Positions 46,158 through 55,392 of a stretch of DNA of 64,000 bases are shown one piece after another; positions within the stretch are counted from its first letter, which is position 1, and each line of letters begins with the position of its first letter. Both the position numbers and the translations under genes were made by a program. Source of the stretch: Pseudoduganella ginsengisoli (GTDB lineage: Bacteria > Pseudomonadota > Gammaproteobacteria > Burkholderiales > Burkholderiaceae_D); the NCBI RefSeq assembly GCF_009720865.1, contig NZ_WNLA01000003.1, positions 1-64,000 on the forward strand, given 5' to 3'. The notes under the pieces are model-generated. The model was not told the DNA's origin and did no database searches. It worked only from the letters and a program-made list of their open reading frames with translations.

Positions 46158-47384
46158 TCAGGCCAGGAAATCCGCCAGCGTCATCGCAACAATCTTGGTG
46201 GCCTTGCGCAAGTCTTCCAGCGCCAGCCGCTCATCGGCTTTCTTGGCATTCGATTCCGGCACCGAACGGGGCCCCGCGCCATACAGCACGGCCGGGATAC
46301 CCTGCTCGCCATACAGCCGCGCGTCGGCATACAACGGCGTGCCAACTGCCGGAATATCCTCGCCCAAAATCGCTTTCGCGTTTTTCTGCAGGCTGGCCAC
46401 GATTTTTTCCGTGCCCGGCTGCGGACGCAATGCGTGCGACAGCAGGATGCGGCGGATATCGACCGTGATGCCAGGCTCGCCGCGCACTGCGTCTTCGATC
46501 AGCGCGCGCACTTGCGCTTCCACCGCCACCGGGTCTTCCTCCGGAATCATGCGGCGGTCCATTTTCATGACGACTTTGCCGGGCACCACGTTGGTATTGG
46601 TTCCGCCATCGATGCGCCCCACCAGCATGGTCGGGCTGTCGATGCCCGGCACTTTGGATTTGACCTTTTTCAGTTCCGGCAACTGGCTGTAGAGCGCATT
46701 CAAAATTTTCGTCGCCGCCTGCAACGCATCGTGGCCCGTTTCCGGCATGGCGCCGTGGCCGGACTTGCCGTTGACGGTGATTTCAAATTGCAGGCAGGCG
46801 TTGTGCGCCGTGACGATCGCATAGCTGAAACCTGCCGCAATGACGAAATCCGGCTTCGTCAATTGTTGCTGCAAGATCCAGCCCGGTCCTAGCAAGCCGC
46901 CAAATTCTTCGTCATACGTAAAGTGCAGTTCCAGCTTGCCTTTCAATGGCACGCCCAGCGCTTCCAGTGCGCGCACGGCAAAGATATAGGTGGCAAAGTC
47001 GCACTTCGACACGGCTGCCGCACGGCCATAAATATAGCCATTGTCGATCACGCCGCCATACGGCGGATACGTCCAGCCATCGCCGGGCGGCACCACGTCG
47101 CCGTGCGCATTCAACGCCACGGTCGGTCCGGATTCCGCATAGGGACGGCGGATGATCAAATTCGTGATGGCTTCCATGCCATAGTCGCGCACCACCTGTT
47201 CCGGCACCACATGCTTTTCCGCCGTCCAACCATAAGCTTTGACGGCATCGGCAACCATGTCAGCGTGCGGTGCATTGTTGCCAGGCGGGGTGTCGGTGGG
47301 CACGCGCAATACCTGCTGCATGAATGCGACTTCTTCATCAAAGTGGTCGTCGATCCACTTGATCAGCTTTTCTTCATTGCTCAT
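46158..47384 (-). CDS. M20-family metallohydrolase in purine cluster
   Basis: A 408-residue peptidase or amidohydrolase of the ArgE/DapE/ACY1 type. The metal-site motifs NAHGDVVPPGDGW (His and Asp), YDEEFGG (catalytic Glu pair), DARLYGEQG region and dimerisation insert (SGHGAMPETGHDAL) are in order. The start at 47384 follows an AAGGAG site. It lies downstream of the urate hydroxylase gene on the same transcript (25 nt gap). Its substrate is not defined by sequence; location suggests a ureide or an N-acyl amino acid. Confidence 0.85.
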   Translation of the reverse strand: MSNEEKLIKWIDDHFDEEVAFMQQVLRVPTDTPPGNNAPHADMVADAVKAYGWTAEKHVVPEQVVRDYGMEAITNLIIRRPYAESGPTVALNAHGDVVPPGDGWTYPPYGGVIDNGYIYGRAAAVSKCDFATYIFAVRALEALGVPLKGKLELHFTYDEEFGGLLGPGWILQQQLTKPDFVIAAGFSYAIVTAHNACLQFEITVNGKSGHGAMPETGHDALQAATKILNALYSQLPELKKVKSKVPGIDSPTMLVGRIDGGTNTNVVPGKVVMKMDRRMIPEEDPVAVEAQVRALIEDAVRGEPGITVDIRRILLSHALRPQPGTEKIVASLQKNAKAILGEDIPAVGTPLYADARLYGEQGIPAVLYGAGPRSVPESNAKKADERLALEDLRKATKIVAMTLADFLA

Positions 47385-47409
47385 TGAGTTTCTCCTTATT
47401 TTGCGCCGC

Positions 47410-48627
47410 TTACTTGGCCCCGTTTTCAAACCAGGCTGCGACCACAGCACGTTCCGCATCGGTCATATTGGTGAGATTCCCGATCGGCATGGCCTTCAGT
47501 TGGACGGCTTGCTTATAGATTTTTTCTGCGTTCTGGCGGATTTGCGCTTCGTTATCCAGCGTGATGCCGGCCGGGGCCGTGGCGAAGCCCGGTTGCGTCG
47601 GCGTAGCGGAATGGCACGTGGCGCAGCGCTGCGCAATGATGCCCTGCACTTTCGCGAACTGCGCTGCAGTATCCACACCGGCAGCCGGCGCGGCAGGTTT
47701 CTGCGGCGCGATCATGACGGCCACCACCAGCAGCAGCACGGCACCGATCAGCGGGTACTGGATTTCAAAGCGCTCTTTATGGCGCAAGTTGAAGAAGTGG
47801 CGGATGAACACAGCGGCCGCCATGATCAGGGCCAGCACCAGCCATGCCTTGTCGCTGCGGTACGTCATCGCATAATGGTTGCTGATCATGATGAACAGCA
47901 CCGGCAACGTGAAGTAGTTATTGTGCACGCTGCGCTGCTTGGCCTTGATGCCATGCACCGGGTCCGGCAAGCCGCCCGCGCGCATGGCTTCCACCATGCG
48001 GCGCTGGCCGGGAATAATCGACATCAGCACGTTCCCCACCATGATGGTGCCGATCATGGCGCCCACGTGGATATACGCGGCGCGGCCGCTGAGGAAGTGC
48101 GTCAGTACCCAGCATGCAAACACCAGCAACAGGAAAATCACGACACCAAACGCTGCATCATGCTTGCCCAGCGGCGAACGGCACAGCACATCGTAGACAG
48201 TCCAGCCAATCACCAGCGATGCGATGCCGATACCGACTGCCTGCAAGCCCGTCAAATTCGCGACAGTCTTGTCCACCATCATGGCTTCCGCATTGAAGTA
48301 ATACGCGATGGTCAACAGTGCAATACCGGACAGCCACGTGGTGTACGCTTCCCATTTGAACCAGTGCAGTTCAGCGGGCAATTCTTTCGGCGCCACCAGG
48401 TATTTTTGCGGGTTGTAGAAGCCGCCGCCGTGCACGGCCCACAATTCGCCGGACACGCCTTTCTTGGCCAGTTCAGAACCTGGCGCAGGCGGCCGGATCG
48501 AGTTATCCAGCCAGACAAAGTAAAACGATGCCCCGATCCATGCAATGCCGGTAATGATGTGCAGCCAGCGGACTATCAGGTTCAGCCATTCAAGGCCGTA
48601 TGGGATCAGGTAGGCATAAGCGTCCAT
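47410..48627 (-). CDS. puuD: Membrane-bound urate hydroxylase with C-terminal cytochrome c domain
   Basis: A 405-residue protein with about eight hydrophobic segments in the first 320 residues (WLHIITGIAWIGASFYFVW, WLSGIALLTIAYYF and others) and a C-terminal c-type haem site CATCHS with a distal Met region (AVQLKAMPIGNLTNMTD). This is the PuuD type urate oxidase that converts urate to 5-hydroxyisourate and passes electrons to the respiratory chain rather than oxygen. Divergent from a LysR gene across a palindrome-bearing 112-bp gap. Confidence 0.93.
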   Translation of the reverse strand: MDAYAYLIPYGLEWLNLIVRWLHIITGIAWIGASFYFVWLDNSIRPPAPGSELAKKGVSGELWAVHGGGFYNPQKYLVAPKELPAELHWFKWEAYTTWLSGIALLTIAYYFNAEAMMVDKTVANLTGLQAVGIGIASLVIGWTVYDVLCRSPLGKHDAAFGVVIFLLLVFACWVLTHFLSGRAAYIHVGAMIGTIMVGNVLMSIIPGQRRMVEAMRAGGLPDPVHGIKAKQRSVHNNYFTLPVLFIMISNHYAMTYRSDKAWLVLALIMAAAVFIRHFFNLRHKERFEIQYPLIGAVLLLVVAVMIAPQKPAAPAAGVDTAAQFAKVQGIIAQRCATCHSATPTQPGFATAPAGITLDNEAQIRQNAEKIYKQAVQLKAMPIGNLTNMTDAERAVVAAWFENGAK

Positions 48628-48699
48628 GGATTCCTCGAGTATGGATTAGCGGCAATTTACCGACAATAAACGGTTTTCGTGCCACGTCCGTGAAATATA

Positions 48700-48720
48700 T
48701 CGTATATTTAACATATTCGA
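48700..48720. promoter_or_regulatory. Imperfect palindrome in the puuD/LysR divergent gap
   Basis: The 21-bp segment has arms TCG-N-ATAT on the left and ATAT-N-CGA on the right, with an AT-rich centre, and lies 20 nt before the LysR start and 73 nt from the puuD start. This is the place and shape expected for a LysR-type operator controlling both genes. Confidence 0.55.
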
Positions 48721-48739
48721 TCCGATATAAGGGGTGCGC

Positions 48740-49675
48740 ATGAACAGCCTGCCAAAAAACCTCGACCTCCACCTGATCCGCATCCTCTACCTGCTACTGG
48801 TGGAAAAGAATGTGTCGCGGGTGGCCTTGAAACTGAACCAGCCGCAACCCTCGATTTCCGCGTCGCTGCGCAAGCTGCGCGAATTGACGGGCGATCCGCT
48901 GCTGGTACGTGGCGCGCGCGGCATGGTGCCGACGCAGCATGGTGAAAGCCTGCTGAAACCGGCCAAGCGCATCCTCGATGAAACGGAGAGCCTGTTCGTC
49001 AAGAAAACGCCATTTGTGCCGCAAGAAGAAGCGCGCACCTTCCATATTGCCGCACCCGACTATCTCGATACGCAATTCTTGCCCAGCATCGTATGCCAGC
49101 TGCGCCGCGGGTCGCCGCTGTCGCGCGTGGTGATCCACAACCTGGGCCCGGACGTGGATTACGTGCGCCTGCTGTCCGATGGCGACATGGACCTGGTGAT
49201 TGCAAACTGGGAAGAACCGCCGGAACACTTGCACATGTCCAAGCTGTTCGAAGACCCGATCGTGTGTGCGATGAATGCCAACAGCCCGTATGCGCGCCGT
49301 ACCGAGACCGATTCCATGACGGTGGAAGATTATTTATCGCTGCCGCATGTGGCGCCGTCGCAACTGCTGCCCGGCTACCATGGCGTCATCGATGAATTCC
49401 TGGAGCGCCAGGGCATGCGCCGCAACGTGCTGGTGGAGTCGGCGTATTTCGGCCTGATCCCGTACATGGTGACGCAGACGGACCTGGTCTTGACCACGGG
49501 CCGCCAATTCCTGCGCTTCCATGAAAAATCGCTGCCGCTGAAGATTTATACTGTGCCCATCAAGTTCCCTCCGCTGCGCTTTTACCAGCTGTGGCATGAA
49601 CGGGTGCACCAGGCGCCGGAACACAAGTGGCTACGCGACCAGGTCAGCGCGGCGGCCAAGGCGCTGGGGAAATAA
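48740..49675 (+). CDS. LysR-family regulator of the urate cluster
   Basis: A 311-residue LysR protein with the winged helix-turn-helix at residues 10-65 (LYLLLVEKNVSRVALKLNQPQPSISASL, in broken form), followed by the effector-binding domain. It is divergent from puuD and directly upstream of the uraD-allC fusion. The ligand is probably a purine intermediate such as urate, but this is inferred from position only. ATG 48740 is preferred to GTG 48734 because AAGGGG lies at the right distance. Confidence 0.9.
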   Translation: MNSLPKNLDLHLIRILYLLLVEKNVSRVALKLNQPQPSISASLRKLRELTGDPLLVRGARGMVPTQHGESLLKPAKRILDETESLFVKKTPFVPQEEARTFHIAAPDYLDTQFLPSIVCQLRRGSPLSRVVIHNLGPDVDYVRLLSDGDMDLVIANWEEPPEHLHMSKLFEDPIVCAMNANSPYARRTETDSMTVEDYLSLPHVAPSQLLPGYHGVIDEFLERQGMRRNVLVESAYFGLIPYMVTQTDLVLTTGRQFLRFHEKSLPLKIYTVPIKFPPLRFYQLWHERVHQAPEHKWLRDQVSAAAKALGK

Positions 49676-49780
49676 CGCTATGCAGACGGTATGACTCTAC
49701 GTATAAATCTCATAGGAAAGTCCATATATCTCGCTTAAAGGCGCGGTTATATCATCGAAGCTCCAAGGATGGATATAACG

Positions 49781-51535
49781 ATGACTACACTCTCCGAACT
49801 GAATAGCTGCGACGTCAGCACCTTCACCGAACGCCTGCACGGCATCTATGAACATTCGCCATGGATCCCGCAGCGTGCGGCGGCCAGGCGTCCGTTTGCC
49901 ACTGTGACCGCGCTGAAGCAGGCGTTGCAGGCGGAAGTCACGAATGCCACGCAGGACGAACAACTGGGCCTGATCCGCGCCCACCCGGAGTTGGCAGGCA
50001 AGGCCGCCGTCCGCGGCGAGCTGACGGCGGAATCGACCAATGAACAGGCCACTTCGGGCCTGAACCAGTGCAGCGCGGAAGAATTCGCCACGCTGCAAAA
50101 GCTCAACGCCGACTACAACGCCAAGTTCGGCTTCCCCTTCATCCTGGCCGTCAAAGGCCCGACCGGCAAAGGATTGAACCGCCAGCAAATCATCGCCACG
50201 TTCACCCGCCGTTCGCGCAACCAGCGCGACGATGAATTGCACGAATGCCTGCGCCAGATCCACCGCATCGCGGAAATGCGCATCAACGACTTGACCGGCA
50301 ATACGCTGGAGTTCGGCCCCACGATCATGCAGTGGTCGGAAGACCTGGCGCAGTGGAGCGACGAAGATGGCGGCCTGACTTGCGCGTACATGACGGATGC
50401 GCACCGCAAGTCAGCGGAGCAGTTGGCCACGTGGATGCGCGAAGCCGGCATGCAAGTGCACATTGACGACGTGGGCAACGTCGTGGGCCGCTACCTGTCG
50501 GGCAACCCGAACGCAAAAACCCTGTTGACCGGTTCGCACTACGACACCGTGCGCAATGGCGGCAAGTACGATGGCCGCCTGGGCATCCTGCTGCCGATCG
50601 CCATCGTCAAATACCTGAACCAGCAAGGTGAAAAGCTGCCATTCGACTTTGAAATCATTGGTTTCGCGGAAGAAGAAGGCGTGCGTTTCCGTTCGACGTT
50701 CCTGGGTTCCAACGCCATTACGGGCCGCTTCGACTTGAACCTGCTGGACGCGAAAGATGCGGACGGCATCACCATGCGTGAAGCGCTGGAACAGGCCGGC
50801 CACAATGTCGCCAACATTCCCGGCATCGCCCGCGATCCGGCCAAGATTGCCGCCTTCGTCGAAGTGCACATCGAACAAGGCCCGGTATTGGTTGGCAAAG
50901 GCTTGCCGCTGGGCGTAGTGACGGCCATTGCCGGCAGCTCGCGCTACCTGGTGGAATTGAAAGGGCTCGCATCGCACGCCGGCACCACGCCGATGTATAT
51001 GCGTAAAGACGCTGCCGCGGCTGCGGCGGAAATCGTGCTGCTGGTGGAAAAACGCTGCGCCAACATTGAATCGCTGGTCGGCACCGTGGGGCAGCTGCAA
51101 GTGCCGAATGGTTCCGTCAACGTGATTCCTGGCGCGTGCAAGCTGTCGCTGGACATCCGCGCTGCGGACGACAAGGTGCGCGAAGCTGCCGTCAAGGACA
51201 TCCTGGACGGCATCAACGAAATTTGCGAGCGCCGCTTCATTGAAGCCAAGCTGGAAAAAGTCGTGGAAGCCAATGCCGCACCGTGCGCGCCATGGCTGAT
51301 GGACCAGCTGGGTGCCGCAGTGGAAACCACCGGCTTGCCGCGCTTTGATTTACTGTCCGGCGCGGGCCACGATGCGATGGCGATTGCCCACCTGTGCGAC
51401 CAGGCCATGCTGTTCACCCGCTGCGGCAATGGCGGCATCAGCCACAACCCGCTGGAAACCATGACGGCCGACGACGCGGAACTGGGTGCGCAGGCGCTGT
51501 TGCACTTCTTGCGCAACTTCAAGGCGAAAGCCTAA
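49781..51535 (+). CDS. UraD-AllC fusion: OHCU decarboxylase and allantoate amidohydrolase
   Basis: A 584-residue bifunctional protein. Residues 1-171 are UraD (OHCU decarboxylase) with the catalytic-His motif HPELAGK (His68) and the NEQATSGL and KFGFPFILAVKG segments. Residues about 175-584 are an M20-type allantoate amidohydrolase: TGSHYDTV, KYDGRLGI, GFAEEEGVRF, VEVHIEQGPV and ISHNPLE provide the metal ligands. The first forms S-allantoin, the second opens allantoate. The step between, allantoinase, is not present nearby. AUG 49781 follows AAGGAT; ATG 49769 in frame is less likely. Confidence 0.92.
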   Translation: MTTLSELNSCDVSTFTERLHGIYEHSPWIPQRAAARRPFATVTALKQALQAEVTNATQDEQLGLIRAHPELAGKAAVRGELTAESTNEQATSGLNQCSAEEFATLQKLNADYNAKFGFPFILAVKGPTGKGLNRQQIIATFTRRSRNQRDDELHECLRQIHRIAEMRINDLTGNTLEFGPTIMQWSEDLAQWSDEDGGLTCAYMTDAHRKSAEQLATWMREAGMQVHIDDVGNVVGRYLSGNPNAKTLLTGSHYDTVRNGGKYDGRLGILLPIAIVKYLNQQGEKLPFDFEIIGFAEEEGVRFRSTFLGSNAITGRFDLNLLDAKDADGITMREALEQAGHNVANIPGIARDPAKIAAFVEVHIEQGPVLVGKGLPLGVVTAIAGSSRYLVELKGLASHAGTTPMYMRKDAAAAAAEIVLLVEKRCANIESLVGTVGQLQVPNGSVNVIPGACKLSLDIRAADDKVREAAVKDILDGINEICERRFIEAKLEKVVEANAAPCAPWLMDQLGAAVETTGLPRFDLLSGAGHDAMAIAHLCDQAMLFTRCGNGGISHNPLETMTADDAELGAQALLHFLRNFKAKA

Positions 51536-51558
51536 GTTTCGTCGCCCGCTGAATTGAA

Positions 51559-51586
51559 AAACCGGACTCCTCGTCCGGTTTTTTTG
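51559..51586 (+). terminator. Rho-independent terminator of uraD-allC
   Basis: AAACCGGAC (51559-51567) pairs with GTCCGGTTT (51573-51581) over a 5-nt loop, then a T-run. Confidence 0.9.
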
Positions 51587-51600
51587 TTGCTTTTTGCTTT

Positions 51601-51613
51601 GGTGCCTGGCACC
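51601..51613. repeat. 13-bp palindromic repeat GGTGCCTGGCACC
   Basis: One more copy of the 13-bp family found near rpmA and ispB, here between the uraD-allC terminator and a convergent phosphatase gene. Confidence 0.7.
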
Positions 51614-51650
51614 AAATTTACCAAATTTAAAAGTACTATCGTTCGCCCGG

Positions 51651-52361
51651 TTAGCGATAGGTAACGCTGCCGTTTTCTCCCAGCCACTCCAGGTGCGAGA
51701 AATTATTCAGGTACGCCAGGCTGGTCCGGCCACGACGGTGTTGCAGCTTCGTCACGGAACCGTTGGCAATGGTCCAGTTCAATTCCATGGTCTTACGGTC
51801 AGGTAATTCCAGCAAATGTTTGCACAGCGCGGAAATCACGCCGCCGGAAGTGAATACGATGGTCGACGATTCCGCCGTCTCCGCGTCATCCGTCAAGCGC
51901 TTCAATGCCGCCGCGCAGCGGTCCTGGAATCCCTGCCACGTTTCCGTGTAATCGCCGTCATGCCGGCCGCTCATCCACCGTTCCATGGCCGCCACGAACA
52001 CGTGTTCAAACACGTATTTCTGGTCCGGCTGCTGCGCGACATACGCCTTGAATTGCTCCGGGCTGGCAAATTCCGGACAATGTTTGACGATGACTTCCAC
52101 GTGGTTGAATTCCGCAAAGCCGGGGTCCGTCACCCACTCCGTGTCGACCAGCGCCTGGCGCGGCAGCGCCCCCATGCACGAATCCGCCGTCTGCCGGTGC
52201 CGCACCATGCCGCCACACACGACTTTTTCAAACGTTTGGTGGCAATTCCCGAACCACTGGCCCAGCAGGCGCGCCTGCTCGAATCCCAACTTGGACAACT
52301 GGTCGTAATTGGCGGCGCCAAACGATGCCTGGCCGTGGCGTACGAGGTAAATCTGTCCCAT
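51651..52361 (-). CDS. Histidine phosphatase family protein
   Basis: A 236-residue protein of the phosphoglycerate-mutase superfamily. It starts MGQIYLVRHGQASFG with the catalytic RHG motif, has VVCGGMVRHRQTAD as second part of the site and VFTSGGVISAL as the C-terminal His-free variant region. The substrate is unknown. It is divergent from a LysR gene 93 bp away. Confidence 0.85.
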   Translation of the reverse strand: MGQIYLVRHGQASFGAANYDQLSKLGFEQARLLGQWFGNCHQTFEKVVCGGMVRHRQTADSCMGALPRQALVDTEWVTDPGFAEFNHVEVIVKHCPEFASPEQFKAYVAQQPDQKYVFEHVFVAAMERWMSGRHDGDYTETWQGFQDRCAAALKRLTDDAETAESSTIVFTSGGVISALCKHLLELPDRKTMELNWTIANGSVTKLQHRRGRTSLAYLNNFSHLEWLGENGSVTYR

Positions 52362-52454
52362 GCTGCACTCCCGACTGCAATTGATTAGTACGCAGCTTAT
52401 CGCGCACGGTAGAATTCATCAAATGAATAGTTTTTATGCGACAGAATAAATGCC

Positions 52455-53366
52455 ATGCATATATCGAAGGTCGACCTGAACCTGTTCGTCGTGTTTGATG
52501 CGATTTATACAGAACGCAGCCTGACGCGCGCCAGCCAGAAAATGAATTTGACGCAGCCGGCCATCAGCCATGCGCTGGGCCGTCTGCGCTTATTGCTCGA
52601 TGATCCCCTGTTCGAGCGCCAGGGCCATGAAATGGTGCCGACGCCGCTGGCGCGCAATATCGTCGGCCAGGTGCGCAGCGCGTTGCGGGGACTGGAGTTG
52701 ACGGTCAATTCCGCCGAGCGCTTCGATCCCGCCACCAGCGAACGCACATTTACCCTCGCCATGCGCGACGTGGTGGAACCGAATTTGCTGCCGCCGCTGA
52801 TGGCAGCCATCGCCGCGCAGGCGCCGCTGGTGGGCGTCAATGTGCTGCGCATGGCCCGTACGGAACTGGAAAGCGAACTGGCTGCCGGCACCGTGGATGC
52901 GGGGATCGATGTGCTGTTGCCGCTGTCCGACCATATCCGCACGCTGCGCCTGCCGCCGGATGAAACCGTGGTGTTTGCGCGGCGAGGACACCCGCACGTG
53001 CAGGATGCGCTGGATCTGGACTTGTATCTGCGCCAGCAGCATATCCAGGTCAGCGCGCGGCGCAGTGGGCCCAGCCTGGAAGACGTGGAACTGTCGCGGC
53101 GCGGTTTGCAGCGCCGCATCCGCATGCGCTGCCAGCACTACTACACGGCGTGCAGCGTGGTGAGCCAGACCGATTTCCTGCTGACCATGCCGGCCCGGTA
53201 TGGCCACGTGCTGAACCAGCAATTCAACCACCAGGTATTGCCGTTGCCACTGGCGCTGCCTGCCATCGATAACCATTTGTACTGGCACGCGAACGTGGAG
53301 CACGATCCCGCCCACATGTGGCTGCGCGCACGGATTGCCGAAGTCATTGCTGCGTTACCGGCTTAA
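52455..53366 (+). CDS. LysR-family transcriptional regulator
   Basis: A 303-residue LysR protein, N-terminus MHISKVDLNLFVVFDAIYTERSLTRAS with the helix-turn-helix at 12-60 (LTQPAISHALGRL) and the periplasmic-binding-protein-like effector domain. It resembles the NodD/NahR-like class of LysR proteins. It is divergent from the histidine phosphatase gene and overlaps the TauE-like gene by 4 nt at the 3' ends. Targets unknown. Confidence 0.9.
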   Translation: MHISKVDLNLFVVFDAIYTERSLTRASQKMNLTQPAISHALGRLRLLLDDPLFERQGHEMVPTPLARNIVGQVRSALRGLELTVNSAERFDPATSERTFTLAMRDVVEPNLLPPLMAAIAAQAPLVGVNVLRMARTELESELAAGTVDAGIDVLLPLSDHIRTLRLPPDETVVFARRGHPHVQDALDLDLYLRQQHIQVSARRSGPSLEDVELSRRGLQRRIRMRCQHYYTACSVVSQTDFLLTMPARYGHVLNQQFNHQVLPLPLALPAIDNHLYWHANVEHDPAHMWLRARIAEVIAALPA

Positions 53367-54094
53367 TGCCACGCCCACTGCAGCGATAAATGCATGCCCA
53401 ATACCAGCAGCGCCAGTAAAAAGCAGCGGCGGAACAGCGCGGGCTGCATACGGTTGCGCAAACGCTGCCCGATCAGCATGCCCAGCAGCGCCGGTAATTG
53501 CGCGAGAAAGGACATGCCCGCCATGGCCGGCTGCCACGCATCGCGCGCAGCCAGGGCGACGGCCAGCGCCAGCGTCGATACAGTGAACGACAGGCCCATC
53601 GCCTGCACCAGTTCATCCTTATCCAGTTCCAGCGACTGCAGGTAAGGCACGGCCGGCACGACGAAGACACCGGTGGCAGCCGACAGGGCTCCCGTGACGG
53701 CGCCTGCCAGTGGCGACAACACAGTTTCCAGCCCGGGTTTCACATGCCAGCGCACTGCCTTTAATCCCAGCAGTGCATACACCACCAGCGCAATGCCCAG
53801 CGCGCCCACGGCCCACGGTGCATCGAGCGCTGCGGCGCCGGCCAGCAACGTGCCCGCGCAGATTCCGGCCATCATGGGCCACAGGCGCCCCAGCAACGGC
53901 AATACGGGCGCACCGGACAGCAATTGCCAAACATTCGTTAAAAGCGAAGGCACGACCAGCAGCGCCGCTGCTTCCACTGGCCGCATGACGAGGCTGAGCA
54001 AGGCTACCGCCACGGTCGGGAGTCCCATGCCGGTAACGCCTTTGACTGCGCCAGCGAGCACGAAGACGAGCGTGATGTAAATGATATTGTCCAT
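53363..54094 (-). CDS. TauE/SafE (TSUP) family transporter
   Basis: A 243-residue protein with about eight hydrophobic helices. The pseudo-repeat glycine-proline segments of the family are seen twice: AGAVKGVTGMGLPTV near residue 15 and AGAVTGALSAATGVFVVP near 130. TSUP proteins export sulfite, sulfoacetate or related organic anions. A LysR gene is divergent 87 bp away and probably regulates it. Confidence 0.9.
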   Translation of the reverse strand: MDNIIYITLVFVLAGAVKGVTGMGLPTVAVALLSLVMRPVEAAALLVVPSLLTNVWQLLSGAPVLPLLGRLWPMMAGICAGTLLAGAAALDAPWAVGALGIALVVYALLGLKAVRWHVKPGLETVLSPLAGAVTGALSAATGVFVVPAVPYLQSLELDKDELVQAMGLSFTVSTLALAVALAARDAWQPAMAGMSFLAQLPALLGMLIGQRLRNRMQPALFRRCFLLALLVLGMHLSLQWAWH

Positions 54095-54181
54095 GCCATG
54101 CAGTCTGGCATGCGGCCCGCACTGTGAAAATGTGGCATATACTCAGGCAGGTTTCGTATTTTCCGAAGGCTGGAGACACTT

Positions 54182-55078
54182 ATGCGCTTTGATCTCGTCG
54201 ACTTGCGGCTATTTCTGGCTGTGGCGGAAAGCGGCAGCATCACGGCGGGCGCCGAGCAGGTACATTTGGCGCTGGCGTCGGCCAGCGCCCGTATCCGCGG
54301 CATGGAAGATGTGCTTGGCGTACCGTTACTGCGGCGGGACCGGCGCGGCGTGGAGCCGACTGACGCGGGGCGCACGTTGCTGCACCATGCGCGCGTCATC
54401 ACGCAGCAAATGCAGCGCATGCGGGCGGACATGGGACAGCACGCGTCGGGACTGACAGGGCAAATCCGCGTGCTGTGCAATACGTCGGCGCTGGCGGAAT
54501 TCCTGCCCGATGCACTGGCAGGATTCATGGCCTCGCATCCGCAAGTCAATATCGACCTGGAGGAACGGCTGTCGTACGACATTGTGCAGGCCATGCGCGA
54601 CGGGCTGGCCGATATCGGCGTGATTGCGGATTCCGTCGATTACAGCGGCCTGCAAACATTTCCGTTCCGCGACGACCAGCTGGTGCTGGCGATGTCGCCC
54701 AGCCATCCGCTGGCCATGCAATTAAAGCGCCGCCGCAGCGCCGCATTCGACGAAGCGGTGGCATATGAATTCATCGGACTGGCGGGGGACAGCGCGCTGC
54801 AAAAATACGTCGCCGAGCAGGCGGCAAAAACCGGCAAACGGCTGGCCTACCGCGTCCGCCTTCGCAGCCTGGACGCCGTATGCCGCATGGCAGCCGGGGG
54901 CGCCGGCGTAGCCGTGCTGCCAGAATCCGTAGTCCTGCGCGCGCAAGGTGCGATGGCAATCCGCCACGTCAAGCTCACTGACGGCTGGGCCGTCCGCAAA
55001 CTGCTCATCTGTGTGCGTGACCTGGACACCCTCCCCGGCTACGCCCGCGAGCTGGTCACATCCCTGCAACCCCGTTAA
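54182..55078 (+). CDS. LysR-family regulator divergent from TSUP transporter
   Basis: A 298-residue LysR protein with the helix-turn-helix in residues 6-60 (FLAVAESGSITAGAEQVHLALASASARIRGM, split at the turn) and effector domain with VLPESVVLRAQG near residue 245. A TGGAGA site precedes ATG 54182. Divergence from the TauE/SafE gene is the typical set-up in which the LysR protein controls the transporter in response to its substrate. Confidence 0.9.
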   Translation: MRFDLVDLRLFLAVAESGSITAGAEQVHLALASASARIRGMEDVLGVPLLRRDRRGVEPTDAGRTLLHHARVITQQMQRMRADMGQHASGLTGQIRVLCNTSALAEFLPDALAGFMASHPQVNIDLEERLSYDIVQAMRDGLADIGVIADSVDYSGLQTFPFRDDQLVLAMSPSHPLAMQLKRRRSAAFDEAVAYEFIGLAGDSALQKYVAEQAAKTGKRLAYRVRLRSLDAVCRMAAGGAGVAVLPESVVLRAQGAMAIRHVKLTDGWAVRKLLICVRDLDTLPGYARELVTSLQPR

Positions 55079-55082
55079 CACC

Positions 55083-55374
55083 GTGGGGTCTAACACCGTG
55101 GGGTCAGACGTGCATTGATGCGTTCCCCCGGTGGGGTCAGGCGTGCATTCGTGCGTTCTCGCATACACCCTGCAGTGAAAGGCGGTCTGCCCCTGGATGC
55201 AATGACGCCATGGGCTCAATGAAAATACGCCGCGATGCCACAGCCCGATGTCGCGCCACGGGATTCGCCCGATAGCAGCAAGGTTTCCAGCTCAAAGATT
55301 CCGCAAAAATCGGCAATGCACGAATGCACGCCTGACCCCACGGGTTATATGCACGAATGCACGTCTGACCCCAC
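55083..55374. repeat. Inverted-repeat island: two direct and two inverted 27-28-bp copies
   Basis: Copies with the core GGGGTCAG[AG]CGTGCATT start at 55098 and 55131 on the plus strand, and complementary copies end at 55341 and 55374. Partial units with TGGGGTC lie at 55084. A 156-bp core between 55159 and 55314 has no convincing frame. The layout resembles a small non-autonomous element or REP-type cluster; no transposase is nearby. Confidence 0.75.
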
Positions 55375-55392
55375 GGGGGGAACTTGCAGGGA

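Noticed and set aside
55083-55374. CRISPR array
   Set aside because: The repeats are inverted with respect to each other and there are no regular unique spacers or cas genes.
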